DNA of 64,000 nt, from contig BLJB01000128.1 of NCBI GenBank assembly GCA_013423325.1, positions 1 to 64,000 on the forward strand. Direction: 5' to 3'. The translations under genes and the position numbers were made by a program. Origin of the DNA: Usnea hakonensis (taxonomy: Eukaryota; Ascomycota; Lecanoromycetes; Lecanorales; Parmeliaceae). Every line of letters begins with the position of its first letter. The first letter of the stretch is position 1. This document shows, one piece after another, positions 33,589 to 44,891 of this stretch. The notes under the pieces are model-generated. The model was given only the letters and a program-made list of their open reading frames with translations. It was not told the DNA's origin and did not search any database.

Positions 33589-34744
33589 ATGCCTCTCCTC
33601 ATGCAGACCGGAAAGCCCAGAGCCATCCTAGGTTTGATGACATTCGGTCCAGATGCCTCGGCTGGAGCGCGTGTTACGTCTCTCGACGAATACAACAAGT
33701 GTCTCGACTATTTCCAATCACAAGGCTACAACGAGGTGGATACGGCGCGAACATATATTGGAGGTAGAGTTCTGCCTCGCTGTCCTTCTAGGTGCAGGAA
33801 TTGGCTGATTGGCGAACAGGCAAGCAAGAAGCCTTCTCATCAGAAGCACACTGGAAGGAACGAGGCTTAACACTGGCTACAAAATGCTATCCTTCAAAGC
33901 CTGGAATGCACAAAGCTGCCGTTATCAAAGAGGAGCTTGCCTTCTCTTTGAAAGAGCTGAACACGGATTGTGTGGACATTTTCTATCTGCATGCTGCAGA
34001 TCGGTCTGTCAACTTTGAGGAGACTTTGGAGGCAGTCAATGAGATGCATAAACAGGGAAAATTTGTGCAACTCGGATTGAGCAACTTCACTGCATTTGAG
34101 GTAGCCGAGGTCGTCATTATGTGCAGGGAACGCGGTTGGGTCAGGCCGACGATTTACCAGGGGATGTATAACTGTATAAGTGAGTGTTACAGAACGAGCA
34201 TCCAGCCATGGGAGATGCTGATGCTTGTGCAGCTCGTTCTCTGGAGCAAGAGCTCATACCTGCCTGTCACCGCTATGGTATCGATGTGGTCATTTACAAT
34301 CCCCTAGCAGGCGGTCTCTTCTCTGGCAAGATTAAGAGCGCTGAAGTGCCTGAGGAGGGACGGTTCAGCGACACAGCCAAATCTGGGGCGAATTACCGGA
34401 AGAGATATTTCAAAGACGCAACCTTTGATGCCCTTCGCCTGATTGAGCCAGTTGCACAAAAGCACAAACTAACAATGGTAGAGATAGCACTTCGCTGGTG
34501 TACTCACCACTCTTCCCTTAAAATGCAAAGTGGAGGGAGAGATGGGGTGATCATTGGCGTGAGTAGCTTTAGTCAACTTAAGAGCAACCTTGAGGATCTT
34601 GAGAAGGGGCCGCTACCAAATGACGTGCTGAAAGCATTGGATGAAGCATGGTTGATTGCTAAGCCTACGACGCCAAACTATTGGCATTTGGATCTCGAGT
34701 ACAAGTATGACACGCAGGCAGCCCTGTTCCAACCGAAGTCGTGA
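33589..34744 (+). CDS. Aldo-keto reductase, aflatoxin-aldehyde-reductase (AKR7) type
   Basis: Exons 33589-33763, 33820-34179, 34233-34744; 348 aa. TIM-barrel AKR features: GLMTFGPDAS at the N terminus, VDTARTYIGG (catalytic Asp and Tyr), TKCYPSKP (the lysine position), FYLHAADRS (the histidine), GLSNFTAFEV, QGMYN, YNPLAGGLFSGK, and the C-terminal NADPH-binding IIGVSSFSQLKSNLEDLEKGPLP. The motif order fits AKR7 dialdehyde reductases, NADPH enzymes that detoxify aldehydes. Intron positions restore the conserved THxT-like junction in YNCITRSLEQEL. Divergence from a P450 gene suggests linked oxidation and reduction steps, but no co-expression data are available here. Confidence 0.9.
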
Positions 34745-35411
34745 GGTCCCTCCAAAATTCCTGGGAAAGGGGGCCGTTGCTGGACAATGCAATCTGAGTG
34801 CTGTCAAACTACCGGTCTCTGAATGTTGTGTGCGAGTATGATGCGCAAGGGATTCTATCTAGTAGTGCATAGAGAGGGGGCCAATGACGATTTATGAGAT
34901 CACGATTTGGGATGCGATTTATATGAGTGATTATAAGGCCTGCTATACCCAAGGACTGGTATCTGGGCTGGGATTACAAAAATGGTACGAGCAAGGTTCA
35001 ACTCAAGCCAATTGATAGGTGAGCTGGCATGCTTCAGGTGCTCCAGATTTCCATAGCTACTGAATAGTCATCCATGATGATCTGACTGATGTGATCAAAA
35101 TGCAGAGGCTGTGTGTCCCTCGAAGGAGCCAGTGCAAGGTACATGTAGGCTGAGGATGATGTCTTTTGGGGAGCTACCACTAGTCCTTCATCACACATTG
35201 GTGTTGACCAATTTGGAATAAGACCGGTCGCCTTCCACTGAACTAAAAGATTTAATCCTCAACCCTTTTCTTTTCCTTTTCAACAACACACACTTTCCCT
35301 TGGTGCATCAACTCCATCGCTCTTTACCTAATCCTTCACGCTCTTTTCGACAATAGACTGAGCGTACTTCATCTTCTAATACATTACGACCCCACACGTT
35401 CCAATTTCGCC
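34745..35411. other. Spacer between AKR and BTB-like genes
   Basis: 667 bp. Its final 100 bases are CT-rich leader-like sequence before the next ATG. No gene is seen. Confidence 0.35.
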
Positions 35412-37502
35412 ATGTTAGCACACACAATGACCCCAATTCGTGAGGAGGAGCAGGTCGATGGCATCATATCCGCAGATGTGGGTACCCTCAACGAGGACGG
35501 CCAAGTCAACGTCAACGTGACGTCAAAGACCACTGCTTCCATTGGCGAGGAGGAGACCAATACCTCTAGCACATCGACTACGATAGTTCCAGTCAATGAC
35601 GAGGAGCAGGTTGATGATGGCGAAATTGAGATTGCCTATTTTTTCCAGGTGCCTGGCGTAAAATGGAACCCTAAACTTGAGATGATGAGCAAAGCTGGCT
35701 TGACTCAAGGGCAATATGAGCGTAAAGTGTTGGCTGAAGAGTATGTCGATTAACCTTCCTAATTCGCTACGGCACCCTCAATTTATACATCATCACAAGT
35801 CTACGTCGAGCTCACGATGTTCTTATGACGAGACACCTCCAATATTCCATTGTCCTGCAGCCTTACCCGTCTATGGCTGTTAGCTTATTGGTGCATACAC
35901 AAACTTCACTTGTTCATTGATTCACTTCCCATCTTCATCTTTTCATTCCCCCATGCAAAGGAAGGCTGATTGGGAGGATGATGGGAAAGCAACTGCCTTT
36001 CCTGCCAATCTTTGAAGCAATACCCTGCATCCGAAACCGTACTGACGTCCTACTTGTGCAGATTCGAAATCCCAGAAGAGGCAGATGAGTTCATCAGCAT
36101 CGACTGCCCAAACATGCCATGGGCCGTCAGCCGAACCTTTATCGTCCAGCGCTCTGCTCTCATGCGGTCTCCTGCCCTGGCCGAATTCTTTGAGTCTCTC
36201 GACTACCTGCCAGGATGCAAGATGAGTCTCCATTTCATGAATGATCCTGGCGCTTGCTTTGATGTCGTCAAGACCTATCTCGAGAGCGGTCCTGAGCGCT
36301 ACCCGATGCAGAGACTGAAGGTCTACATTACTCGCTTGACCAAAGGCGCTGACCGCTTCATGGTGCTTATCCGTCTCCACAAGTTCGCCATCAAGCTCAA
36401 GCTGATCTACCTTGAAAATTTGGCATTCGAAGTGATCCACGAACTGGAATGGGAGATGGACGCTGCGTTTTGCCCCAAGATCGCCGAATTGGTCTTCGCT
36501 CAACAGTCGTCCTACGATGACATTATCAAGATCTGGCTTCTCAAGCATATCGGTCATTTCTATAAGAAGCTGAGCAGATCCAGCACATGGACCGCGCTCG
36601 TGCCTGTCTTGGATCCTGAGCTCGGCCATCACTGGTTTACCATGAACATCTGTCAAGTCCAAGTCCTCTCGATGATCGCGGAAGAAGCGACTGATGAGGC
36701 TGTCTCTGACGCATTGGCTGATTTCTCTACGCCTGCTAAGACCACCGCCGTATCCGCTATCGAAGGTCCCCACACGTTTACTTCACCAACCAAGTCCGAA
36801 GCATCGACTCAGACTGATGAGTCTACTATTACCGAAGTCCCTCAGAAAGCTGAGCTATCTAGCTCGTCCAAGCCACAGGTTGGAAAGACTAACAATGTCA
36901 CGCCCAAGGGTAAGAAGCACAAGAGATCCAAGGCCATCAACAACAACCAATTTATCATTGGTATGCACAAAGAAGCGGTCGTCACCTGCACTCCTACGAA
37001 GCGCTCCAAGATGAGCCCAAACTCCGCCAAGTTCGTGTTTCCCATCACGTCCAAGCCAGAACCGGCAAAGGCCAACGCGCAGACGTCTCAACAGCCCACC
37101 ATCACGGTTTCTCAGTATGACGATGACACGTTTCTCAAGGTTGAACGTGACATGGCAACTGCAATCGATTCAAACGAGCACTACGACGAAGAATTACGCA
37201 AGAAACAAGAGCAAGATGATGACGAATGGGAGGACGAGGAAGAAGAAGCGGCGATTCAGGAAGCCATCCGCTCCCTTGGACCCGCGCCACGTGACGATTC
37301 CAAAGCCCGTGAAGTGCTGGGTATCTCTGAGCGTTCCGCTGGCGACGACAATGCTCCTCGTCCTTTCGATGAGAATGCAAAGGCACGTCGTGTCTTGGGC
37401 ATCAATGATGACGGTGGAGGACTCATTGCTGGGCGTAAGGAGACGACAATGATGAGGGTCAAGAAGAGCTTGATTAGGTTCAACGACTTGATGAACCCTT
37501 GA
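35412..37502 (+). CDS. Orphan protein with a BTB-like domain and acidic tail
   Basis: Proposed exons 35412-35740 and 36062-37502 (321 bp intron, GTATGT...TTGTGCAG), 589 aa. Residues 1-110 are acidic and Thr/Val-rich with a repeated EEEQVD..I / DEEQVDDGEI motif. The middle (about 110-280) reads like a BTB/POZ fold: SRTFIVQRSALMRSPALAEFF, MSLHFMNDPGACFDVVKTYLE, then LHKFAIKLKLIYLENLAFEVI. The C-terminal 250 residues are low-complexity: Thr/Ser-rich, a Lys-rich patch (KGKKHKRSKA), then a long acidic stretch (EQDDDEWEDEEEEAAIQEAI) and two copies of an AREVLGIS / ARRVLGIN motif. The second exon has no good ATG near its frame start, which supports the join. Function unknown; a BTB-type protein-binding role is inferred from shape only. 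Confidence 0.66.
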
Positions 37503-38275
37503 GGATCGCACTCCTTCGTCGAGCCACGACAATGCTAGCTTAAAAGCCACCATTGCAACATTCGCTGTATTTGTCCGGTTGGTGGTGTTCCCAGAAGCTT
37601 AGGTAAATATCTGCAGCTCACATCTCCACAGGTCCATATTGTCAATGTTTCCATCACACCGTTCGCGACTCTTGTACGAATTCCATCCGAAAATGTTCTA
37701 GCTCTTGTCCACATCTCAAGATCTCATCTGTTGTCAGGATACCAGCTGGATGTAAGTCCTACACTCATCAGTCCCCTCTTCTTTCATCATCTTGTCCTAC
37801 CATTTGCTAATACTGGAAATTAGCTATTGCTCCTTCAGCTCCATATCAACGCCTACCATTCGATTAATTACAGCTTTCAGTCCTTTCAATTTTTCCTATG
37901 TTCTTCAATTAGTGGCTCGCAAGATATTATCTGGCCGTACACACATCCAGAGGAAATATCGGTCCGCCAGAACCCTTCGAGCATGTTTTCCAGCTGGCTA
38001 CAGAACAAAAAGCTGGGCTGTACATATCCGGAACACACCGGCATCAACGTCGGTCTGAATCCCTCGAGCGTCTCTTCGCTTCTTCAATCAACGGCTTTCA
38101 AGATAGGAGCTAGACTGTAAGGCACCAACCATTTCGGTGTCTACGTCAGCCTGAAGCCTTCAAGCCTTTTTATCCACGTTCTTCTTTTTTCTACTTTCTC
38201 AAAACCCAGCGTCATAGATACTATACAGTCCTCAACTCATAGCAAAGCAATCAATCAATCAAATCTCTCCCCCCA
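37503..38275. other. Spacer between converging genes
   Basis: 773 bp. A phrase like CAGAACCCTTCGAGC / TGAATCCCTCGAGCG / TGAAGCCTTCAAGC recurs at about 37970, 38057 and 38151, a weak imperfect repeat of about 90 bp. No gene is supported. Confidence 0.35.
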
Positions 38276-39191
38276 TCAAAACCCCCCCCTAACAACCCCC
38301 TGCAACCACCCCACCCCCGCCCTCACCCCATCCACAACCCTCACCCCCTCCCCCCCCACCTCCCTAACCCACCCCTCCATCCCCACCATCCCCGCACACC
38401 CCAACACCACAACCCCCACCCCCCCATCATCCCCCCCCACCAACCTCCCAACCGCACCCCTCACCCTCCCCTCCACCCCATCCCCTTCCCCACCATGCAA
38501 CCCCCCCGCATCAACCCCACACGTCTCCACCCCCCTAAACACCACCCCCGCCTTCTCCCCCCCCAAAACATCCTCCCTCACCCCCCTCTCCAAAACATCC
38601 TTCCACCCATCCCCCGTGCTCACTATCCCAAATCGCTCTTGCTCCCCGCCATCAACCAACATCGCCCCCACCCACACACTCGCTTCGAAAATCCCTATCA
38701 CGGGCTTCGTTTTCTTCTTCTTCCCCTGCCCCTGGGCCCTGGCCCCAATCTCAGCTCGCAACCGCCCAACGAGCGGATGTGGGCTGTAACAGGCTATCAG
38801 GAACGCGTCGTGGGTGGCGATGAGAGGGAGTATGGCGGGGAGGGTGTGTGTGGCGGATGTGGCTGCGTCGGTTAGGTTGTTGATGCTGGGGACGCCGCCG
38901 GGGGGGCTGGTGAGGTAGGTGTAGGTTGTCTGGTTGGGAGGGGGGTGGTTAGGGGTTTGTTTTGTTTGGTTGGGGGGAGGGGATTTTGGGGGTGCGGGGT
39001 AGCTGGGTGTTTTAGAGGTGGGGGGGGGGAGGTGATTGGGGGGGGGGGGAAGTTGTACATTGTTATNNGGGGTGGGGGGGGGGGGGAAGTTGTACATTGT
39101 TATAGTCTAGACTTTCTATAGGAGCGCGGAGGGAGTCGGTCATTGACTGGTTGGTGTTGGGGTTGATGATGAGGATTTTGAAAGGGGGCAT
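38276..39191 (-). CDS. Asp/Glu/hydantoin racemase family protein (Dcg1-like), interrupted by an assembly join
   Basis: The true start is probably ATG at 39191: KILIINPNTNQSMTDSLR is the family N terminus. The body contains AFLIACYSPHPL and VVVLGCAGM, each carrying one of the two catalytic cysteines of this racemase fold, plus PVIGIFEASVW and the C-terminal VRVVDGVRAGVGWL. Yeast DCG1 lies in the allantoin (DAL) gene cluster and the family includes hydantoin racemases, so nitrogen salvage is plausible. Between residues 33 and 50 the sequence breaks at two N bases (39067-39068) with a duplicated ATAACAATGTACAACTTCCCC block either side. The frame upstream and downstream differs by one as given. 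Deleting one copy restores continuity, so I regard the break as artefact, not pseudogenisation. The linker that follows is Pro/Thr/Asn-rich and C-biased, while the 3' half is G-biased. Confidence 0.72.
39067..39068. other. Two undetermined bases (assembly join)
   Basis: NN sits between two copies of poly-G followed by AAGTTGTACATTGTTAT (39050-39066 and 39086-39102). This is typical of two contig ends that overlap but were not merged. It is inside the Dcg1-like gene. Confidence 0.9.
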
Positions 39192-39359
39192 TGTGTGCTG
39201 CTTGGGGAGAATGAGGGCGGAGAGAGGGATGTACGGGCTTTGGATTCAAGGAAGATGAGTAGGTGTGAGTGCGGGTCAAAGAGACGGTTCATTGGCTAGA
39301 GCTTTTCATAAAGTACTGTACAGGTTTGCACTGGTGGACAGAGTCCGAGGCGCGCTGAA

Positions 39360-40892
39360 CTACCTCGGCCCAAGCTTCTCTAGTATTCTTGGCCCTTGCT
39401 CCTGCCACTCTTGTTTCGTTATCCACATGTTCTCCTTGTCTGCCATCTGCGAATTGTCAGTGGTTGAGAGAGACTGCGCGCTAGGGCTCTCAAGATTGAC
39501 TCACAATGTTTGCAAGCACCGCGCCACCAAGGAAGACCATATGCCTCCGCCGTGGGGGATCCTCGATTCTGACCTTGAATTTCTAGACGCGAGAGTCAGC
39601 GTTGCAGTAGGTTTCGTATTACTTGAGGCTCACATTGAGCCTTTCCGGATTTCCGCCTAGCACTTTTGTCAGCCACAGCTGCTTGATCTCTTTCTCCATC
39701 CTCGACGGTAGCCCTGGGTACATGCTACTACCACCACTGAGCACGATGGCCTTGTAGAGACTCGTTCTGATATCCACATCCGCCGATTGGATCGTATTGA
39801 ATAGGAACTCGGCAATGCCAGGCTGCTCGACATCTACAAGATGCGGCTGGAACAGACACTCTGGTGCCTCAAATCGTTCGCTGCCCACTCTGATCACTCG
39901 CCCATCAGGCAATGTGTATGATTCCACCAGCACGGTGGTATCCTCGCTCAACTTCTGGTCCAATTCCAGGTCGTATGAGACGTAGCACAGCTTTTCTTTG
40001 ATTTGTCGCACTGTCTCGAAATCCGCGGTTCTATTCAAGGCGTATCCTCGGCGTAGAAGAAGGGCAATGAGATTGCGCGTAACGTCTCGACCTGCGACAT
40101 CGAGACGCCTGGTAAGGTGATTGAGGACTGTAGATTCGTAGACAGGGACAATATGGGTCACTCCGTCGCCTGAATCGACGACCACGCCACTACTGAGACC
40201 TGACAAGGACAAAGTCAGCTCAATCCTTTGCAAAGAACCAAGGTGCCCTGCCTTGAGCGTATAGCGCCAGCACCGCTTGTATTGCCACGTAGACGCCGCC
40301 AAAATTGTATTTCTCAAACATCACATCGCACATTTGCTCCCGGTTCTTCAAAGGGTTCAACGGTGGTTCCGTCAAGAGAATCTTCCGTCCAGTAGGATCA
40401 ATCTTCATTTTCTCATCAAAAGTGTAATTCCATAAATGCTCCATATCGTCCCATCTCTTGACTATGCCGTTCTCCATCTATGTATTCCCGTCGTCAGCCC
40501 CAATCCATCCACTCCGTATACTTTTAGGACCAGAGCAGCTGTCATCCGCATACCGGATACGTAATTTGTAACATTGACCGAGCTGCGGCTGCTTCGTCTC
40601 CACACATGATATCCTTGACCACAATATCTCCGGATCGTTCTTCTGACCGCAGGATAGGCCGTCCCACAATGGAGGGATATGAATGCTCGGGGAAATTCTA
40701 AATGTTTTTGTAAAACTCAGTCAGCATCGTTGCAAGTAGTACAGCGCCCAAGGCTTCTCTATATTCGTGCTTACCTGGGCTGCATAGCCAACCTTGAGGA
40801 ACCCAGTCCCCCCATCGAGGACTGCTACTTGTCAGCCTTGAGCTGAACAATTTCAAAGCTCGATGTAGCATACCTATAGGTGCCTCTGCCAT
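39360..40892 (-). CDS. ARP2: Actin-related protein 2 (Arp2/3 complex)
   Basis: Exons: 40892-40874, 40824-40775, 40697-40554, 40477-40252, 40199-39634, 39582-39505, 39446-39360; 389 aa, the Arp2 length. The protein reads VLDGGTGFLKVGYAAQ, NFPEHSYPSIVGRPIL, MENGIVKRWDDMEHLW, ILLTEPPLNPLKNRE, AVLALYAQGLSSGVVVDSGDGVTH (actin-fold phosphate loops), IVLSGGSSMYPGLPSRME, KFKVRIEDPPRRRHMVFLGG and ends EQGPRILEKLGPR. The combination of NGIVKRWDDMEHLW and RIEDPPRRRHMVFLGGAVLAN is diagnostic of Arp2. Arp2 nucleates branched actin in endocytosis, downstream of WASP and Bzz1-type adaptors. The fourth intron begins with GC (AAG|GCAGGG) at 40251-40250 and ends TTGTCAG; no GT donor gives the conserved sequence. 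Exon 1 codes only six residues and a base. Confidence 0.96.
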
Positions 40893-41779
40893 CTTGAATC
40901 AAGTCAATGGTATTGAAATTTGCATAATGATGCTCGTTAGGCAACTCTTCACGAAATGCGTGTATGCCGCCAACGAGTGAATAATCACAAGCGCCGCTAA
41001 GCGAGGCAGCCGCAGGTGCGTGGGCTTGGTTTTCGCCGATTCGCTCTCTAAATAATCATCGTAACGACTTGTCAGACGAATGTCCAGCAGAGACGACGGT
41101 CTGTTTGAGAGTACATAGATGTGGCTTTTCAGTCATACGTGCTGTCTGAAGGGTTGTAAATAGTGACATGCCGCTTGGCATATGGAAAGCCAAGCAAGCT
41201 ACAACCATTGTACACCTCATTCAAACAACTGCCAACAACTCCGCAGAAACAATTAGTCTCATATTTCGCTCTCCATAATTCAAATATGCTTCAGCGGGCT
41301 GTATCGTCATCCATGCGCACAACACGTTCTATAGGTTGCCTAACTCTCACTTCTTGCACTTGTGTCTCGCAAGAATGATGTCTCAACAAAGCCAAGAAGC
41401 TCACTTGGCACCGCGAACTGACCATCTGGCACTTCGCTTGCGCCTACAACCAAGACTCTTGGCCATCGTGGCTGTGTAGACGTCAAACACGCCTCTTACA
41501 AGGGGTTCTTGCGCAAGTCGCTTGACGTGCGCCTGTGAATCCGAGGCACGGAAAGCGCTCTGCGCAAGAAGAGACCGGTATGGTTCTGAGAATAGGAGAG
41601 GTAACTAACGAGCGTATTCATTTCAATCGCTCAAGCGCAAGGGAGCCCTCGTTGATATAAAGAATGTCATGTCTCCGGAGGAAAAGATTGTGGACGTCAC
41701 TGATTCACTGCATCGTTCATTTATTATTGCTCGACTGTATAAGCAATTTGCTCCTTCCCGCAAACACCATTCGTTCATT
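40893..41779. other. Upstream region of ARP2 and secreted-protein gene
   Basis: 887 bp between divergent starts; no supported gene or repeat is seen. Confidence 0.35.
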
Positions 41780-42340
41780 ATGTATATGCTTCTGCATCTC
41801 AAATTCCTGAGCCTCGCCCTCCTCACCTCCTCAGCCCTCGCCTTGACCGTCCCGCAGGGGACAAATCTAGTCAACCCATCAGACAGCAGCCACACGACCA
41901 GCAACCTCAACGAGACCGTCGGCGCCGACCCCAAGAAATTCCAGTGTCTCAGAAGAGGATCCACAACGACCACGGGGCCCGCCAACACTGACTGTGCCGC
42001 CGCTCTCCGCGCCATGCCTCTGAACCCAAACATCGGTACTTTTTACAGTAACGGCGGCGGAAACTTCCAGCTCCCTTATTTTCAAACCTATAAGACCTGT
42101 ACGGTGTTGGTTACCTTGAGGAGCAGATACGACAAAGTGCAGAGCAGCTGGCTCGCAGTCCACGTGGCGGCGCTGGAGCTGAATGCAGCATGTGACGCCA
42201 CTAGGCAGAGGACTGGGTACGAGTCGTTGTTGAAGGCGATCACCGATGTTGATGATTTGGGGTCTATGCAGGTTACATTGCAACCTTCATATAATCGCCT
42301 TGACGGAACTGACGGAACAAACGCGACTGCGACCGCTTGA
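41780..42340 (+). CDS. Small secreted protein, effector-like
   Basis: Single exon, 186 aa from the ATG at 41780. The frame is open further upstream but has no signal there, whereas this start gives a clear signal peptide (LLHLKFLSLALLTSSALA) with cleavage near LALTV. The mature protein (about 165 aa) has four cysteines spaced widely (KFQCLRR, NTDCAAAL, YKTCTVLV, LNAACDAT), aromatic and Thr-rich stretches, and one or two N-glycosylation sites (NLNETV, TNATA at the C terminus). I do not recognise a family. Size and cysteine number fit secreted fungal proteins of unknown role, including candidate effectors; nothing here proves a host interaction. Confidence 0.7.
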   Translation: MYMLLHLKFLSLALLTSSALALTVPQGTNLVNPSDSSHTTSNLNETVGADPKKFQCLRRGSTTTTGPANTDCAAALRAMPLNPNIGTFYSNGGGNFQLPYFQTYKTCTVLVTLRSRYDKVQSSWLAVHVAALELNAACDATRQRTGYESLLKAITDVDDLGSMQVTLQPSYNRLDGTDGTNATATA

Positions 42341-43274
42341 TTAGCGGAGTGAGAAAGTCGATAGATATGGTGGCCAGGATCCCCCGTCTCCGATATGGGA
42401 AACGGAATGCCGGATTACTATACAAATCTCCTGCTATATTTATTAGACAACGTATCCAACATTTTATCACCATGCTCTCCGGGGAAACGAAGCGCTCAGC
42501 ATTAGCAACCCTGTCCTTGTTCTCACCCTTCTTTGCAAACATCCATGTGTACGTGTTATCATTTCATACAGATTGAAGCTAAAAAATCAATGTGTGGGCG
42601 CCTGGATGGCTACTGCAAGGCTGCCCAGTCTACCCAGGATAGCTTGTTGAAATCCGAATAGTGGAAGATGACCCGCTTCCATTTATCGCTCTGAAAAGTT
42701 GTCTCTGACGATATGAGTAGTTGCCGTGAGAGGTGCAGAACCGATTTAATGCTACATCTTTCATCTTATAAGGTACCTTTCAGATACTTAGTGTAGAAAG
42801 TTCTCTTCTTGACTGTCGTTGCTGTGTATTTTATTCCACTTAATCAGTAGGCGTATCGTATTTTCGTGTCCAAGCTTTCTTTTTTGGGAAAAACGCACGG
42901 ATGAAAGGCCCAGGCGGGGCTTCGGACCAAAGCACGGAAGGAGATCTTAGCCCAAGATAAACTTCTGAAAAGAGTTATCAATTCTGCTTACAGGTTCATT
43001 CTTAACCAATCAATCATCATGTCCTTTGGCAAACGATTTACTCCGTACAATAAATCAAATTGAATCGCCAAAGTAGGCAAAGTGAAAAATCGAAGCTGAC
43101 GAGTCCGGGCATCGATCCACAGACCTCACCTTGTATGATACGACGTCTTGTGAAGTCCGTCTGAAGGCCATATTGAAGCACCACTCTTGCAAACCAAGGT
43201 AACACAGAAAAGAACAAAAGCACCATCGTATATATACATACATATCTAGATCCGACACCGATCAATCAACGAGA
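42341..43274. other. Spacer, no gene seen
   Basis: 934 bp. Near 43090-43170 the minus strand has a degenerate tRNA-like phrase (see rejected items). No supported gene. Confidence 0.35.
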
Positions 43275-44676
43275 ATGACTGGGGGTCCAGAGTCTCGCTA
43301 CGAATCCGATAATGTCTCTCCAGCTCCACTTGGCGAGCCGATCGAATTTCCATTCAGTGGCAAGACAGCCCCAAATAGATTGTACGCCCTCAAGCCGCTT
43401 CAATCTAAAAGGAATTGGCTAATCAGTCAATAGTCTCAAGGCCGCTATGACAGAGCGAATCTCGTCATGGGACCCCAAGATCTTCACCAAGCGCGGCATT
43501 CCCTCAGAAAACCTCATCAACGTCTATAGGCGATGGGGCGAAGGCAAGAGCGGCACTATCGTTACCGGTAACATCATGTTTGAATTCGACCAGCTCGAAG
43601 CTGCCGGCAACCCCATCATACCTCGAACGGAAGAGCCAAAGGGCGAACGCTTCGAAGCCTTTAAGAAGCTTGCCGCGGCGAGCAAAGCACATGGCAGTCT
43701 ATGCATTGGTCAAGTCAGCCACCCCGGCCGTCAAGTCTCAGAGAGTATCCAATCGGATCCTGTCTCCGCTAGCGACGTGCAGCTTGAGGGTAACCTCATG
43801 GGTATGACGTTTGGAAAGCCCCACCCGGCATCATTAGAAGAAATTGAGCGCATCATCGAAGGATTCGCACATGCAGCAGAGTATCTGGGTGCGGCAGGCT
43901 TTGATGGAATTCAGCTCCACGGTGCTCACGGGTACTTGCTTGCCCAATTCCTTGCCCTTTCGACCAACAGACGGACTGACCAGTACGGAGGCTCTCTTGC
44001 AAATCGCTCACGAATTATCACGGAAATTGCTGAACGCATTCACAAGCGCGTCCCCGAATCATTCATCCTGGGTATCAAGATCAACAGCGTCGAGTTTCAA
44101 AAAGGCGGATTTGAACCCAAGGAATGCAAAGAGCTCTGCGCCGCGCTCGAAGCCAGCCGATTCGACTTCGTAGAACTGAGTGGAGGCACTTACGAGGAGT
44201 TGGCGTTCACGCACAAGAGGGACAGCACTAAGAAGAGGGAGGCTTTCTTCTTGGATTTCGCCGAGGCCATTGTGCCAGCCCTCAGCAAGACGAAGACCTA
44301 CGTCACCGGCGGGTTCAAAACCGTTGGCGCCATGGTCAATGCTCTGGAAACTGTAGACGGCATAGGCATGGCTCGTGCCCTTTGCCAGGAGCCTAGGTTT
44401 TGCGCCGACATCCTGAGTGGAAAGGTCAAAGGCGCTATCAAGCAGCGTTTGGACGAGAACAACTTCGGTCTCACGAACGTCGCTGCTGGCAGCCAGATTC
44501 GCATGATCGGGAAAGACCAAGAACCGATTGATCTTAGTAAGGAAGAGAATGAAAAGGCGTTCCTCAAAGACATGGAACACTGGAGTGATCTCATGGCTCG
44601 TGACACCGGGATGTACTCATACGGGTATATCGAAATCGAGAGTATAAAGCCGCATCCCTATGGCATAGCATGTTAA
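43275..44676 (+). CDS. NADH:flavin oxidoreductase, Old Yellow Enzyme-related
   Basis: Exons 43275-43381 and 43434-44676, 449 aa. FMN-binding TIM-barrel family: LKAAMTERISSWDP (N-terminal flavin contact), GTIVTGNIMFEF, GQVSHPGRQVSE, then the signature DGIQLHGAHGYLLAQFLALSTNRRTDQYGGSLANRSRI. This signature holds the active-site His pair and the RxDxYGG loop of the 2,4-dienoyl-CoA-reductase/NADH-oxidase-like branch. TYVTGGFKTVGAMVNAL and GIGMARALCQEP complete the phosphate site. Such enzymes reduce activated double bonds, and the physiological substrate is unknown. The first exon alone carries the conserved FPFSGKTAPNR segment, so the start at 43275 is preferred to the later ATG at 43447. Confidence 0.92.
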
Positions 44677-44891
44677 GTTATGGGAGGGCAGAGGAAATGA
44701 CGGCCTCGGCACATGTATTTCAGCGAATATAGGACCCCTCGCTCTGTTGCATTATGGTTGCCACCATGGTCCTGCACGGTTGCGATTGAAGCCTGTAGTT
44801 TAGCCGCTGGTCCCAGTCGTTGTCGACCACGGTCTTCTTTGAGACTGACATAGGCACGTAGAACCACATCCTAGATCTCGCTGTCATACCA

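Noticed and set aside
25678..34744. Secondary-metabolite gene cluster (O-methyltransferase, rhodopsin-like protein, P450, aldo-keto reductase)
   Set aside because: No polyketide synthase, NRPS, terpene cyclase or transporter is present, the genes are separated by gene-poor spacers and interrupted by unrelated types.
38276..39191. Dcg1-like gene as a true pseudogene
   Set aside because: The only break is at the NN join with duplicated ends; the rest is open and has both catalytic cysteines.
43085..43175. Minus-strand tRNA gene (phrase GTGGATCGATGCCCGGACTCGTCAGC)
   Set aside because: The T-stem does not pair, the anticodon stem has a mismatch and no proper A box is found. At best it is a tRNA relic; not called as a feature.
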